Below are positions 36,252 through 44,770 of a DNA stretch of 64,000 nt, piece after piece. The stretch is taken from positions 823,570-887,569 of the forward strand of contig NZ_BMMW01000001.1 of assembly GCF_014646135.1 (NCBI RefSeq). The letters are read 5' to 3'. Under the pieces are notes generated by a model. That model ran no database searches. It had not been told where the DNA came from and saw only the letters and a list, made by a program, of their open reading frames with translations. A program made the translations under genes and the position numbers. How positions within the stretch are numbered: position 1 is the stretch's first letter; each line of letters opens with the position of its first letter. This stretch comes from Nocardia camponoti (GTDB lineage Bacteria; Actinomycetota; Actinomycetes; Mycobacteriales; Mycobacteriaceae).

Positions 36252-36650
36252 CGCAGTCGCACCCGAATCCTTCTACTCGGATGTGGCGACCAATTCCGTT
36301 CCATCCCAAGTAAATCTGACCTTCACCGTCGAGACCGGGCGACCACAGCCAAGCCGGTGGTGCAGGACGTGCCACAACGGGGAAAGTTCCGGCGAAAGCG
36401 CGCTCACATCCACCTTCGACATGCGGCAACCTTAGCCCTGACGACCCGGAAGTCACTGGTCGATGGGCGACAATTCCGGCCCCCCCCCGCGTCGGAGTGG
36501 CAGTGGATAATTCCGTCGCGCTGTCGGTCCAATATCTTGTGCGTGCGGATTGGCGATATACGACTGGTATAACCGATGACCAGACGCTATTGTTACGACC
36601 TCAATCAAGGGGTGATCCGCTTGCGCGGGTCGATTCTATGGAGGGGTGCG
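36252..36650. other. Gap with a small minus-strand frame and a run of nine C
   Basis: Apart from the short frame at 36273-36422, I see only a homopolymer of nine C at 36480-36488 and the leader of the ESX-type gene. Confidence 0.4.
36273..36422 (-). CDS. 49-codon frame resembling the N-terminus of a TIGR02679-like protein
   Basis: ATG with AAGG 7 bases upstream; TAG after 49 codons. The text LSPLWHVLHHRLGCGRPV followed by STVKVRF resembles the N-terminal pattern LWxxxHxRLxxGRPVxxVxV that I associate with TIGR02679-type proteins, which are about 400 residues. If so, this is a fragment that ends early. It could also be a true small protein. The match is from memory and weak. Confidence 0.3.
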   Translation of the reverse strand: MSKVDVSALSPELSPLWHVLHHRLGCGRPVSTVKVRFTWDGTELVATSE

Positions 36651-36959
36651 GTGGGGGAAATCTTGCGGGCCGACGCGGAGGCGTTGCGCACGATGGCGGG
36701 CGCGGTGCGGGGCGAAGCGGGCAAAATCGGGAAGCCAAGTCCGGCCGAAGCCATCAGTGCGGTGGCGGCGGGCATGCCCAATTCCGTGATTGGGGCGGCG
36801 GCCGCGGGGGCGGGTGAGCCGATCATGAGCTCGTTTCTCCGAATGGCGGCGCAGCTGAATTCGCTTGCGGACGCGGCGACGTCGAGTGCGACCAGCTACG
36901 AAGACATGGACGCCGCGTTCAAAGCTCAGCTTGAGCGCTACCTGCATCCGGGGGCATAG
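36651..36959 (+). CDS. EspC-like type VII secretion target (DUF2580-like)
   Basis: 102 residues from GTG at 36651, with GGAGG 7 bases before it. The opening GEILRADAEALRTMAGAVRG and the later MAAQLNSLADAATSSATSYE match the two-helix EspC/DUF2580 group of ESX-associated excreted proteins (DPxxLRxxAxxV and AxxYxxxD). No signal peptide, as expected for ESX substrates; the C-terminal helix ends in YEDMDAAFKAQLERYL, close to a YxxxD/E export signal. Its stop abuts the ATG of the DUF1023 gene. Confidence 0.75.
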   Translation: MGEILRADAEALRTMAGAVRGEAGKIGKPSPAEAISAVAAGMPNSVIGAAAAGAGEPIMSSFLRMAAQLNSLADAATSSATSYEDMDAAFKAQLERYLHPGA

Positions 36960-38633
36960 ATGGCTGCGACGATGAGTCAGATCCGCAGTTGGTCGCCCGC
37001 CGCCGCAGCCACCGCGAGCACCGGCGTGGTTGCGGTGAACAATGAATTTCGGACGGCGATGAGCCAAGCCAGCCGGGCCGTCGACACCGCATTGGCTGGC
37101 TGGCAGGGCGACGCCGCCACCGCGACCGACCTGCGCCGACTCGAATACGAGCTGTCGGCGAACCATATTTCCGCCGCCGTCATCGACGCGGCCGACGCGC
37201 TGGCTGATGCCGCGACACTCACCACGGTGTGCACCACTATCTTGGCGATCGAAACCGAGGCCAAAGCCAAAGGCTGCGCGGTGAACGACGACGGCACCGT
37301 GACAGCCGCGGTCTCCAACACCGGAGACCTGGTGTTAGACACCGTCTTTCAGGCCAGCCTCGACAATGAGGCCGCCGGATTCCAAGCGCGCATTCAGCCA
37401 CTGTTGGTCACTGCGGGAACGACCGATGAGAAGGCTGGGGCGAAGCTTTCGGCGGCCATCGCGTCGCTGGTTGGCCTCGCCCAAAATCCGCAGGGCACGC
37501 CAGCGAGTTCCAAGGTCACCGACGTCATCAACGGCAACGCCTTCCTGCCCGATGATCCGAAGGGAATGTACGAATTCTGGGAATCCCTTTCCCCATCGGA
37601 TAAGGATTTACTGTTCGCCTACGACCCCAATGTCGGCAATCGCGACGGTATCCCGGCCGTCGAGAAAGACCACTACAACCGACTCAACCTGGTGAACCTG
37701 CAAACGAGCGCTCAGTCGACCTTGGACAACCTCAACGGCCAACACCCCGACTGGGCGGCAGGCCAGAATCCGCCCGTGAAAGCTTCTGCCGCAGCGGAAT
37801 ACGAGTTGTGGAATGAGGCGCGGACCAAGCAGCAGAACCTGCTGAATGGGTACAAGGCGGTCGATACCCAAATCAACCAGACAACGCCGCCGCGCTATTT
37901 GTTGAGCGTTGACGATGCGGGACATGGCGCGATTGCCTTGAATAACCCCGATGCGGCGAAAAACGTGGCGACGTATGTACCGGGAACGTTCGCGAGGTTG
38001 GAGGAGATTGGGGACGGGGTAGAGCGGTCACAGGCGATGCTCAATTCTGCCGAGAACGCTGGTGGGCGGGGAAATACCTCGGTCATCGCGTGGTACGGCT
38101 ACGACGCACCACAATCGCTGTTTCCCCAAGCCGCGCAGGAAAGTTTCGCCGACAACGGTGCCCCCACACTTGACCGTTTTCAGGATGGACTGCGCGCCAC
38201 TCACGACGGCCCCGCGTCCAACAACACAGTGGTCGGACACAGCTACGGCAGCACGGTCATCGGGCATGCCGCGAGTCACGGGAACTCGCTGGCGGTGGAC
38301 AACGTGGTGTTCGTCGGGAGCCCCGGCGTCGACGTCGACCGCGCGACCGACCTGCACCTCGACGGCGTGCCTACCGATCAGAACAAGGGCCGTATCTTCG
38401 CGACGGCAGCCAGCGCGGATCCCGTTCCGCAAATCGGAGGCATCGCGCATGGTATGCCACCGTCAGAAAAATACTTTGGTGCGACAGTTTTTGAGTCGAG
38501 CAGCGGATCTGTTGCCGATTTGCCGATTATCCGCGATTTCCCGCAGGGGTCTGACGCGCACGGCAGCTATTGGGATCCAAACAATCCTGGCCTCAGGTCA
38601 CAAGGTCGAATTATCGCAGGAGCGCAGTCGTGA
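36960..38633 (+). CDS. WXG100-like/DUF1023 alpha/beta hydrolase, putative ESX effector
   Basis: 557 residues. The N-terminal 110 residues are helical with a WQGD turn (ALAGWQGDAAT), like an ESX substrate. The C-terminal 200 residues form a DUF1023 alpha/beta hydrolase with VIAWYGYDAPQ, nucleophile Ser428 in VVGHSYGS, and NVVFVGSPGVDVDRA; Asp and His candidates follow in SADPVPQIG and DAHGSYW. DUF1023 proteins with ESX-type heads are thought to be secreted effectors or toxins. It is sandwiched between an EspC-like gene and a lipoprotein gene that overlaps its stop, the layout of an effector with a cell-surface partner or immunity protein. Confidence 0.85.
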   Translation: MAATMSQIRSWSPAAAATASTGVVAVNNEFRTAMSQASRAVDTALAGWQGDAATATDLRRLEYELSANHISAAVIDAADALADAATLTTVCTTILAIETEAKAKGCAVNDDGTVTAAVSNTGDLVLDTVFQASLDNEAAGFQARIQPLLVTAGTTDEKAGAKLSAAIASLVGLAQNPQGTPASSKVTDVINGNAFLPDDPKGMYEFWESLSPSDKDLLFAYDPNVGNRDGIPAVEKDHYNRLNLVNLQTSAQSTLDNLNGQHPDWAAGQNPPVKASAAAEYELWNEARTKQQNLLNGYKAVDTQINQTTPPRYLLSVDDAGHGAIALNNPDAAKNVATYVPGTFARLEEIGDGVERSQAMLNSAENAGGRGNTSVIAWYGYDAPQSLFPQAAQESFADNGAPTLDRFQDGLRATHDGPASNNTVVGHSYGSTVIGHAASHGNSLAVDNVVFVGSPGVDVDRATDLHLDGVPTDQNKGRIFATAASADPVPQIGGIAHGMPPSEKYFGATVFESSSGSVADLPIIRDFPQGSDAHGSYWDPNNPGLRSQGRIIAGAQS

Positions 38634-39181
38634 GACCCGTCCGATCGACGCGTTGGTTCATTACTGTCATGGCGCTGACGTGCCTTATGACCGCATGTGA
38701 GAGGGGACGATCGATGGCAGAACTGACGACCTTTCAAACAGCTCAGACCCGGTCGGTGGAATATCTCACCGAAATCTTGCGGCTGATGCCGCCTGGAACC
38801 TATCTGTCGACGCGGTATCCCGGAGCCCCGACAGACAGCGGATTTGTCGCGACGACGCTGACGTGCGATGACAACGCCAGCGATTCATCCGGACCGAAGA
38901 ATCTCGGGACGACGTATTGGGTGGTTGGGGTCGAGCGAGCAGAGGCCAATCGAGTGGTGAACGCTGTGGGCGACAGTTGGGAAAAGGGTGGTCTTCGGCG
39001 CGTCGATCGCCGCCCGGAGGGCGCGTTCCTCGACATTTACGCGACGACACCCGACGACTACCGCCTTGTCGTTGGGCATAACGCCCAAAACGAAGTCTCT
39101 GTGTCCGTTTCCTCGCCTTGCTTCCCACGCCCTTCCGCCGACGAGAAACCCCACCTCCCCGATCGCATTGATCACCCCTAG
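38630..39181 (+). CDS. Lipoprotein encoded with the DUF1023 gene
   Basis: 183 residues from GTG overlapping the preceding stop. The signal peptide (FITVMALTCLMTAC) ends in a MTAC lipobox. The mature domain has two cysteines (TLTCDDNAS and SSPCFPRP) and mixed beta structure (TYWVVGVERAEANRVV; AFLDIYATTPDDYRLVV). It is the type of lipoprotein that sits beside DUF1023 ESX effectors and might be its immunity or docking partner. No family name is certain. Confidence 0.75.
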   Translation: MRPVRSTRWFITVMALTCLMTACERGRSMAELTTFQTAQTRSVEYLTEILRLMPPGTYLSTRYPGAPTDSGFVATTLTCDDNASDSSGPKNLGTTYWVVGVERAEANRVVNAVGDSWEKGGLRRVDRRPEGAFLDIYATTPDDYRLVVGHNAQNEVSVSVSSPCFPRPSADEKPHLPDRIDHP

Positions 39182-39189
39182 GACAGCAC

Positions 39190-39699
39190 ATGTCTGACTC
39201 TATTGAGGGTCGGTTCGAGCACGTCGCGCAAAGGGCACGCGTGGCTACCGACCAGATCGCGCAAGTGCGCGGCGAAGCCTATGTCGCCGGGGTGCGGATT
39301 GAGGTTGATGCGAATGGCAGGATCATCGCCCTTGAATCGAGCGATCCCGCCATCACGCAAGCGGTGCGCTTCGCGCATACTCAGGCGCTCGCTGCCGCGC
39401 AAGAACAAGTTGCCGATATACGGCGCGCACTGGCCGACGACCCGGTGATGGCTTCGGCCATGCGCAAACTCATTGAGCCAACACCTGTCACCGAGACTCC
39501 CGCGCCGCTAAAGGAGTCAACTTGGCCGCCCCCGCTTGAGAGTTGGTCGCACCCGGGTGCGGACGTGCCGAATCCTGCTGCGCACCACCACAATTCGACT
39601 CCGTCACGCCCGACGTACCAGCGCGACCAGGTAGTCGGCCCAACTGATATCGACGATGACGACGACCCGTACTACCGCCGCACTTCCTGGCTGAGGTAG
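39190..39699 (+). CDS. YbaB/EbfC-like ESX-associated protein
   Basis: 169 residues. The N-terminal 80 residues follow the YbaB/EbfC pattern (VRGEAYVAGVRIEVDANGRI, then ALESSDPAITQAVRFAHTQA) with helix-strand-strand-helix organisation. The C-terminal half is Pro/Asp/His-rich and disordered, ending with DDDDDPYYRRTSWLR. YbaB-like proteins occur in ESX loci (EspL-type). It is probably co-transcribed with the lipoprotein gene 8 bases upstream. Its stop is followed after 12 bases by a long hairpin. Confidence 0.75.
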   Translation: MSDSIEGRFEHVAQRARVATDQIAQVRGEAYVAGVRIEVDANGRIIALESSDPAITQAVRFAHTQALAAAQEQVADIRRALADDPVMASAMRKLIEPTPVTETPAPLKESTWPPPLESWSHPGADVPNPAAHHHNSTPSRPTYQRDQVVGPTDIDDDDDPYYRRTSWLR

Positions 39700-39711
39700 C
39701 GCAGCCAGATC

Positions 39712-39792
39712 CTGGACGGACGATCAGTAGGCTATGAGGGAGACATTGCCCGAGAAGGATTCTCCCTAATCGCCTAGTGATCACCCGTCCAG
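39712..39792. other. Long imperfect hairpin (32-bp stem, 27 paired)
   Basis: 39712-39743 pairs with 39761-39792: 27 of 32 positions pair, with a 17-base loop. The outer block CTGGACGG/CCGTCCAG and the inner block AGGGAGA/TCTCCCT are perfect. There is no U-tract on either side. It could be a bidirectional terminator, a structured RNA or a small mobile remnant. Confidence 0.6.
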
Positions 39793-39858
39793 AACGGTGA
39801 GCACGCTCTGGTGGCGGCGTTTCGCGAGAAGGGTTCGCCATCACAGCGTGGTGAGCGG

Positions 39859-39878
39859 TTGTCCAGGAGTTATTGGCA
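39859..39878 (+). promoter_or_regulatory. 20-bp motif shared with the metQ leader
   Basis: TTGTCCAGGAGTTATTGGCA differs at two positions from TTGTCCAGGAATTATCGGCA at 61042-61061. It lies about 87 bases before the lipoprotein start. Meaning unknown. Confidence 0.3.
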
Positions 39879-39964
39879 GGTGAAGGGTTTAGTGGGCAGC
39901 GACGATGCGGTATCGTTACCGCGCGGATCGTTGCTTGGGGAGCACAACTCACACGGGGGACATC

Positions 39965-40534
39965 ATGCGCAAGCGTTTGACTGAACTTTGCCTGGCTGGG
40001 GCCGCGATTGCGCTGCTCGCGACCGGCTGCGGGGAAACCGGCCAGGCCGAGCCAACTGCGGCGGTTGGGGCGCTAACAACGAGCACCTCCACTGGCGCGA
40101 ACGTAGCGATGTGGGATCCCTGCACGGCGCCAGCATCCGCGCTATCAGCGGCTGGATTAAACCCTGCTGTCGAAGACCGCGATGTTGCCGGCATCGCGTT
40201 TCCCGACTGGCGGGTTTGCACTTGGGTCGATAATTCCGGTACCGCCTATCGGCTGAGCTTGGCGTCGACTCCCATCACCCTTGAGCAGGCGCGCAGCCGA
40301 ACGGACTACACCGATTATGTCGACCTGTCCGTAGGCGGCCTGCCGTCGTTACGCATGCAGCCACTCGCGAAAAGCAGCTCGCGACAGACCACTTGCATTA
40401 TCGCCACGCAGACCGCCAACGGCGTCGTCGAGTTCATCCTCGGGCTCACGCAAGCTTCCAAAGCCACTCTCAACGCATGCACCGAAGTGCAGCGTCTCGC
40501 CGATTCCCTCATCCGTTCCGTGCCAGGAGCCTGA
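39965..40534 (+). CDS. DUF3558-family lipoprotein
   Basis: 189 residues from the ATG at 39965. The signal peptide ends in LLATGC, a lipobox. The mature part has the DUF3558 pattern: WDPCTAPASALSAAGLNP, then WRVCTWVDNSG, and a third and fourth cysteine (TTCIIATQT; LNACTEVQ). These four cysteines fit the two disulfides of that fold. DUF3558 lipoproteins accompany ESX substrate clusters in Nocardia-like bacteria. A GCGGTA-TCGT-TACCGC hairpin lies in the leader at 39907-39922. Confidence 0.85.
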   Translation: MRKRLTELCLAGAAIALLATGCGETGQAEPTAAVGALTTSTSTGANVAMWDPCTAPASALSAAGLNPAVEDRDVAGIAFPDWRVCTWVDNSGTAYRLSLASTPITLEQARSRTDYTDYVDLSVGGLPSLRMQPLAKSSSRQTTCIIATQTANGVVEFILGLTQASKATLNACTEVQRLADSLIRSVPGA

Positions 40535-40539
40535 CTGAC

Positions 40540-40920
40540 ATGATCGCGAACATCGACGCGTCCGAATGGAAGAACCTCCAGGTGCGAGCTGATGCGGGCG
40601 AGCTCGCTCTGTCTCCTGACGTTGGCAATGAATTGTCGCGCGCGTGCGACGACCACATCAAGCACCTTGAAATCTGCCTGCAGCGGATCGCAGTGATCGA
40701 GAACATCACCGGCTTCGGCGGCTTCCCCTCAGGCGCCGTCCTCGAATCCAAGTTCTCCCTCACCGCGAGCGGCGGCGAGCGCTCCCTCGAAGACACGATC
40801 AACGCGCACATCGAAGCCGCAACCACGGCCAAAGCCGTTGTCACCAAAGCGATCCAGAACTACCAAACCCTCGACGAATACTCCGCCGTTCGCATCGCCG
40901 CCGCAGGGGCCAGCAAATGA
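40540..40920 (+). CDS. ESX-cluster hypothetical helical protein
   Basis: 126 residues from the ATG at 40540; the longer frame upstream overlaps the lipoprotein gene and is not supported. All-helical with no signal peptide: ANELSRACDDHIKHLEICL type middle, HIEAATTAKAVVTKAIQNYQ near the C-terminus and a terminal LDEYSAVRIAAA. The size and helices recall WXG100/PE-type partners, and its stop overlaps the start of the EspB/PPE-like gene by 4 bases, which is how PE-PPE or EsxB-type partners are arranged. A partner role is inferred. Confidence 0.65.
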   Translation: MIANIDASEWKNLQVRADAGELALSPDVGNELSRACDDHIKHLEICLQRIAVIENITGFGGFPSGAVLESKFSLTASGGERSLEDTINAHIEAATTAKAVVTKAIQNYQTLDEYSAVRIAAAGASK

Positions 40921-42188
40921 CCTACGCCGAATACCAAGCGAAAATCATTGCCGCCCAAGAACAGTGGAACGCTGAGCGCAGCGGGATCTATACCGCGCAA
41001 CAGGTCGGCCAGTTCTCTTCGCTCTTCGCCGGCGATACCCAACCACCAAAGATCGCCACCCCCGACGTGTTCGACAGCCTCAGCCTTGAGGAAATGCAGC
41101 AGGCCGTCCAGGCGATGAAACCCGCCACCGTCGATGCCGCCGCGCAAGTGTGGAAACAGCTCAGTACTGATCTTTCGACCAGCGTCACCGGGTTCAATGA
41201 CGCGTTTAAGAAGTCGGTTGTCGCCGACAAGGGGTGGGTCGGCGCCGCCGCGACCGCGGCGGTCACTGCGGTGAATAACTATGCGACGCAATCGGCTCCG
41301 CTTTCGGCGGCGGCGCTCGCCGTCAGCCTCAAGCTCGCTGAAATGCGCACGGGCCTTGAGCAGACCCAAGCTCTCATGCCTGGGCTCACGACCCGGCCGG
41401 AACTCAAAGGCAAGTCACTTCCGGCCGACGGAGTAATGAAGACAAGCGACTACACGCGCGAGGAAGCGGAAGCCGAAGCGCGCCGGGTTCTTCGCACGGT
41501 GTACTCCCAGGTCGCAGGCCAAACCGATACCGGCGTCCCCTACATGCCGACCGCACCGAAACTCCTTGGCGCAGACGGTGATTCGAGCGGCCCGGGCGGT
41601 GGAGGCAATCCCGGCAATCCGGCAGGCGCCAACCCGAACAACACCGCCAAACCGAATACCAGCACGCCGGGCAACACCAATCCGGCAGAGACAACCAACG
41701 AAACACCAACCCCCGGCGACAGACCCAACCCCGCAGGCACCGACACGACAACACCCCAAACCACCGACTCGACGAAGCCAACCTCAACGACACCGTCGAC
41801 CACGCCCACTACCAACCCGAGCAGCCCAACGAACCCGAACACTCCAGGTAGTACACCGCTGAGCACCACCCCGGGCAGCCGCTCAACAGGCGGTTCCGGG
41901 TCGCCCGGCGGCGCGAACACACCCAGGCAACAAACGCCAGGTCGCTCGATCCCTGGCGGCGCGGGACAAACCGCACGCCCAGCCGCCGCAGCGCTGGGCG
42001 CGACGAGCGGTGCCGCTGGCCGAAATGGCATGCCCGGCATGGGCGCTCCCGGTATGGGCCGCGGCGGCGGTTCCGACGACGAGTCGCGACGCGGCATTCC
42101 CGACTACCTCATCACCCAGGAAAACGGCGACCTGCTCACCGGACTTAACGACGTCCGCGCGGTTCCGCCCGTCATTGGCGGCGACTAA
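40917..42188 (+). CDS. EspB/PPE-like ESX substrate with Gly/Pro/Thr-rich tail
   Basis: 423 residues. Residues 1-200 are helical: AEYQAKIIAAQEQWNAERSG, MKPATVDAAAQVWKQLSTDL, then KGWVGAAATAAVTAVNNYA, which is the paired-helix core with a WxG turn seen in EspB and PPE proteins. Residues 220-390 are a low-complexity tail of Gly, Asn, Pro and Thr (NPGNPAGANPNNT; TTPSTTPTTNPSS). The end (RRGIPDYLITQENGDLLTGL) is the conserved C-terminal segment of the EspB-like group in Nocardia-type bacteria. It overlaps espG by one base (TAATG), so the chaperone is co-translated. Confidence 0.8.
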   Translation: MTYAEYQAKIIAAQEQWNAERSGIYTAQQVGQFSSLFAGDTQPPKIATPDVFDSLSLEEMQQAVQAMKPATVDAAAQVWKQLSTDLSTSVTGFNDAFKKSVVADKGWVGAAATAAVTAVNNYATQSAPLSAAALAVSLKLAEMRTGLEQTQALMPGLTTRPELKGKSLPADGVMKTSDYTREEAEAEARRVLRTVYSQVAGQTDTGVPYMPTAPKLLGADGDSSGPGGGGNPGNPAGANPNNTAKPNTSTPGNTNPAETTNETPTPGDRPNPAGTDTTTPQTTDSTKPTSTTPSTTPTTNPSSPTNPNTPGSTPLSTTPGSRSTGGSGSPGGANTPRQQTPGRSIPGGAGQTARPAAAALGATSGAAGRNGMPGMGAPGMGRGGGSDDESRRGIPDYLITQENGDLLTGLNDVRAVPPVIGGD

Positions 42189-42982
42189 TGCATCGTGTCC
42201 GGTTCACCGCGCTCGAATTCGACATCCTCTGGGCGGCTTACGGCACCGACCGACTCCCCTACCCGCTCCAATACCGCCCGCTCATCGACGAATGGGACGC
42301 GCTCAAACGCGAACGCGAACGAGCCGTCGAGACACTGCTCGCCAACTACGAGCCCCTCGTCGAACGCGCGCTCGTCGCCCTGCGTGCCCCCGACGCCCGC
42401 GTGGAGATCAAAGGCTTTGCCGACGTTGATGATTCGACGGTGATCCGTTTTCATGGCGCGATCCGTGACAACGTGGGCACGACGCTGCGTCAACTACCGG
42501 GCCCGGCGAGCGACATCGGCGGCGACGTGGTGATCGGCTTCGGACGCGCGGAGGAGGTGGCGAGCGAGGCGGTGAACGCGCTACCGGCGTGTCGGCCAGG
42601 TACGTTGCCGCCCATCGAGATTCGGCGTGACCGCCTCAATCGTGGCAGCGACGACGCCGAATACCACCTCGGAATGTCGTATGCGACAGAGCATCTCACC
42701 CGCGTCGTCGACCGTCCTCGCTCCAGCTTCGGTGAGGTCGCCGCCTACGCGGGCGGCGCGATCGACTCCCGCCCGACCCCATCGATCCGCACCTTCTGGT
42801 GGATGGACTACCCAGACGGCCGCTATTACGTCCGCACCGGCGACCCCATCATCGCCGAACCCCTCGACGCTGCTCGTATGACAACCGGCATCGCCCAGAT
42901 GCTCAACCGCGCCCAACGTGTCCACACCGAATCCCGCACCGACTTCCCCACCAACGCCGACCCCTGGCGCGCGAGTCGATAG
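42188..42982 (+). CDS. espG: EspG-family ESX secretion chaperone
   Basis: 264 residues, soluble. The opening RFTALEFDILWAAYGTDRLP is the EspG pattern (xLTxxEFxxLWxxxGxxxxP), and ARVEIKGFADVDDSTVIRFH and FWWMDYPDGRYYVRTGDPI are the later sheet strands. EspG binds PPE-type substrates and brings them to the ESX machinery. Placement directly after the EspB/PPE-like gene supports this. No EccA-EccE component is encoded in this window, so the cluster must borrow machinery encoded elsewhere. Confidence 0.85.
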   Translation: MHRVRFTALEFDILWAAYGTDRLPYPLQYRPLIDEWDALKRERERAVETLLANYEPLVERALVALRAPDARVEIKGFADVDDSTVIRFHGAIRDNVGTTLRQLPGPASDIGGDVVIGFGRAEEVASEAVNALPACRPGTLPPIEIRRDRLNRGSDDAEYHLGMSYATEHLTRVVDRPRSSFGEVAAYAGGAIDSRPTPSIRTFWWMDYPDGRYYVRTGDPIIAEPLDAARMTTGIAQMLNRAQRVHTESRTDFPTNADPWRASR

Positions 42983-43105
42983 GCCACCGCGCTAGCCATT
43001 CCCCCTCATCGCGGCTGACCTGCGCGTTCTGTCCAGGGCCAAGGCGGCATCAGCCGTAGCGGGGCTCGCTCAGGAGCGAATCCCGTTCCCGTGCGGGGAT
43101 TTCCG

Positions 43106-44584
43106 TTAGTTGATAATCCGCACCGCGTAAGGCATCAACCCATCCTCGCGCACGGGCGAAATCTTGACCACGTCACCCGACTCCGGCGCTTCGATCATCT
43201 GCCCGTCGCCCAGGTACAACGCAACGTGCGCGCTGCCGCCCGGCCCCCAGAACAGCATGTCCCCGCGCTGGCGCTCGTTCACGTCCACCCGCGTGCCCGC
43301 GTTGTACTGGTAGCCGCTGTAGTGCGGCAGCGAAACGCCAATGCCAGCGAACGCGAACAGCATCAGCCCCGAGCAGTCGAAGCCGATCTTGCTGAAATCG
43401 CCATGCGCATCGGCCATTCCGCCATCACGAATACCCAGCGTCGGGCCTCGTTCGTCGCCGCCACCCCACGCGTAAACCACGCCCAACTGCGACATCGCCC
43501 GGTCGACAACGGTCTCAATCGCGGCGGGACCGTTGATCCGTGGCGGCGCGGGCAGCGTGCGACGCGGCGTCGACGGCCCGCCCGCCTCCAACTCGGTGTG
43601 CGGACGCTGTCCCTGGTTGAGTTGGGCGGCGCGTTCGCGAGCTTCCCGGTCGGCAAGCGCGCGCTGCGCGGCCGCGTTCGCGGCGGCAAGCAGCGAAGCG
43701 GCCGCGGATTCGGTTTGCTCATTCCATTCGAGGAAAACTTCCCGCTGTGTTTGCAGCCCAACAACTTTCGCGCGCGCGACCGTGAGCGCCTGCTGTGCGT
43801 TCGTACGTTCGCGTTGCAGATTCGCCCGCGACGCGGCCTGGGCGTCGACCTCGGCCTTCGCCGCGGTCAGGGCCGCCGACGCGGCGTTCTTCTGCTGTTC
43901 GGCAGCCACGGCCGCCCCGTCGGCGACCGTCTTCGCTTGGCGCGCGGCCGAATTTTGATTTGCCTGTTCAATCTGGGTGCGGCGCAACTCGTCCAACGCT
44001 TGGCGCTGCGTTTTCGACACCATCGCGAGCACCTGCGCACGGTCAAGCGCGACATCGGGGCTCGACGAAGCGAGGTAGGTGACCACCGAACTCGACGACG
44101 GTCGCACATACGCCTGCGTAGCGACCTGGTCGAAATCGTGCCGGGCCTGTCCCACTTTCGCACCGGCAACGTCGAGCTGAGTTTTGGTGTCGGCGACGGC
44201 AGCAGCCGCGGCGTCGGCAGCATCGCGCGCGACCTGCAAGTCGACTAACGCACGGTTGACGGCTTCTCGCTTGAGCGCGAGCGCGTCGTCGAGTGCCCGC
44301 AACTGTTGATCGGCGGCGGCGACGCGATTGATGAGCGTGCTCACCTCGTTGACCTGGGCGGTGAGATCGGCGTTGGCCCTGCCGATTTCAGCGTCGGAGG
44401 GATTGGGTGGTGGTGTGAGCGGCTGCGCAGCAGCGGGTCCGGCGAGCAACACGCCCGCCGCCAGCAAACCAGCCGTTATCCGTAGTCGACCTAGTTGACC
44501 TCGCCTGTGAGCCCCGAGCACCGGTACCTCCGAGTGAGTCGACTCGAATTCAGCAACGGGCGCATCAGCCGATCCATCGACCAC
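43106..44584 (-). CDS. ripA: RipA-like peptidoglycan endopeptidase (NlpC/P60)
   Basis: 492 residues from GTG. A signal sequence (RITAGLLAAGVLLAGPAAA) is followed by a long coiled-coil regulatory region (residues 60-330, with repeated ALxxAKAxVxA patterns) that blocks the active site in RipA, and a C-terminal NlpC/P60 domain: GVVYAWGGG, FDCSGLMLFAFAG with the catalytic Cys, SAHVALYLGDG with the His and IEAPESGDVV with the third residue. It cleaves peptide stems for daughter-cell separation. Only one rip gene is present here, whereas M. tuberculosis has ripA and ripB side by side. It is convergent to espG. Confidence 0.95.
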   Translation of the reverse strand: MVDGSADAPVAEFESTHSEVPVLGAHRRGQLGRLRITAGLLAAGVLLAGPAAAQPLTPPPNPSDAEIGRANADLTAQVNEVSTLINRVAAADQQLRALDDALALKREAVNRALVDLQVARDAADAAAAAVADTKTQLDVAGAKVGQARHDFDQVATQAYVRPSSSSVVTYLASSSPDVALDRAQVLAMVSKTQRQALDELRRTQIEQANQNSAARQAKTVADGAAVAAEQQKNAASAALTAAKAEVDAQAASRANLQRERTNAQQALTVARAKVVGLQTQREVFLEWNEQTESAAASLLAAANAAAQRALADREARERAAQLNQGQRPHTELEAGGPSTPRRTLPAPPRINGPAAIETVVDRAMSQLGVVYAWGGGDERGPTLGIRDGGMADAHGDFSKIGFDCSGLMLFAFAGIGVSLPHYSGYQYNAGTRVDVNERQRGDMLFWGPGGSAHVALYLGDGQMIEAPESGDVVKISPVREDGLMPYAVRIIN

Positions 44585-44770
44585 TCACGTCGACTAATGC
44601 CCCTACCACCACTGCTTTCTCACGCACAACCTCAGCAACCGTACGTCACATAGTTCCCAAAGGAAACATTCGCCACGGCATGCCGCACTGGCAATTTCAT
44701 CGATTGCCAACGGTTAGCTTGATCAACGACAGGGCTGTGCCACTCGGGGCCAACCAGAATCGGGAGTTAC

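Noticed and set aside
36480..36488. Nine-C run as a phase-variation switch
   Set aside because: It lies in a non-coding gap 163 bases before the next start, so no frame is switched; only a promoter spacing effect would be possible.
44585..44770. A c-di-AMP (ydaO) or other riboswitch upstream of ripA
   Set aside because: Such elements occur before some NlpC/P60 genes, but I found none of the conserved core in this leader.
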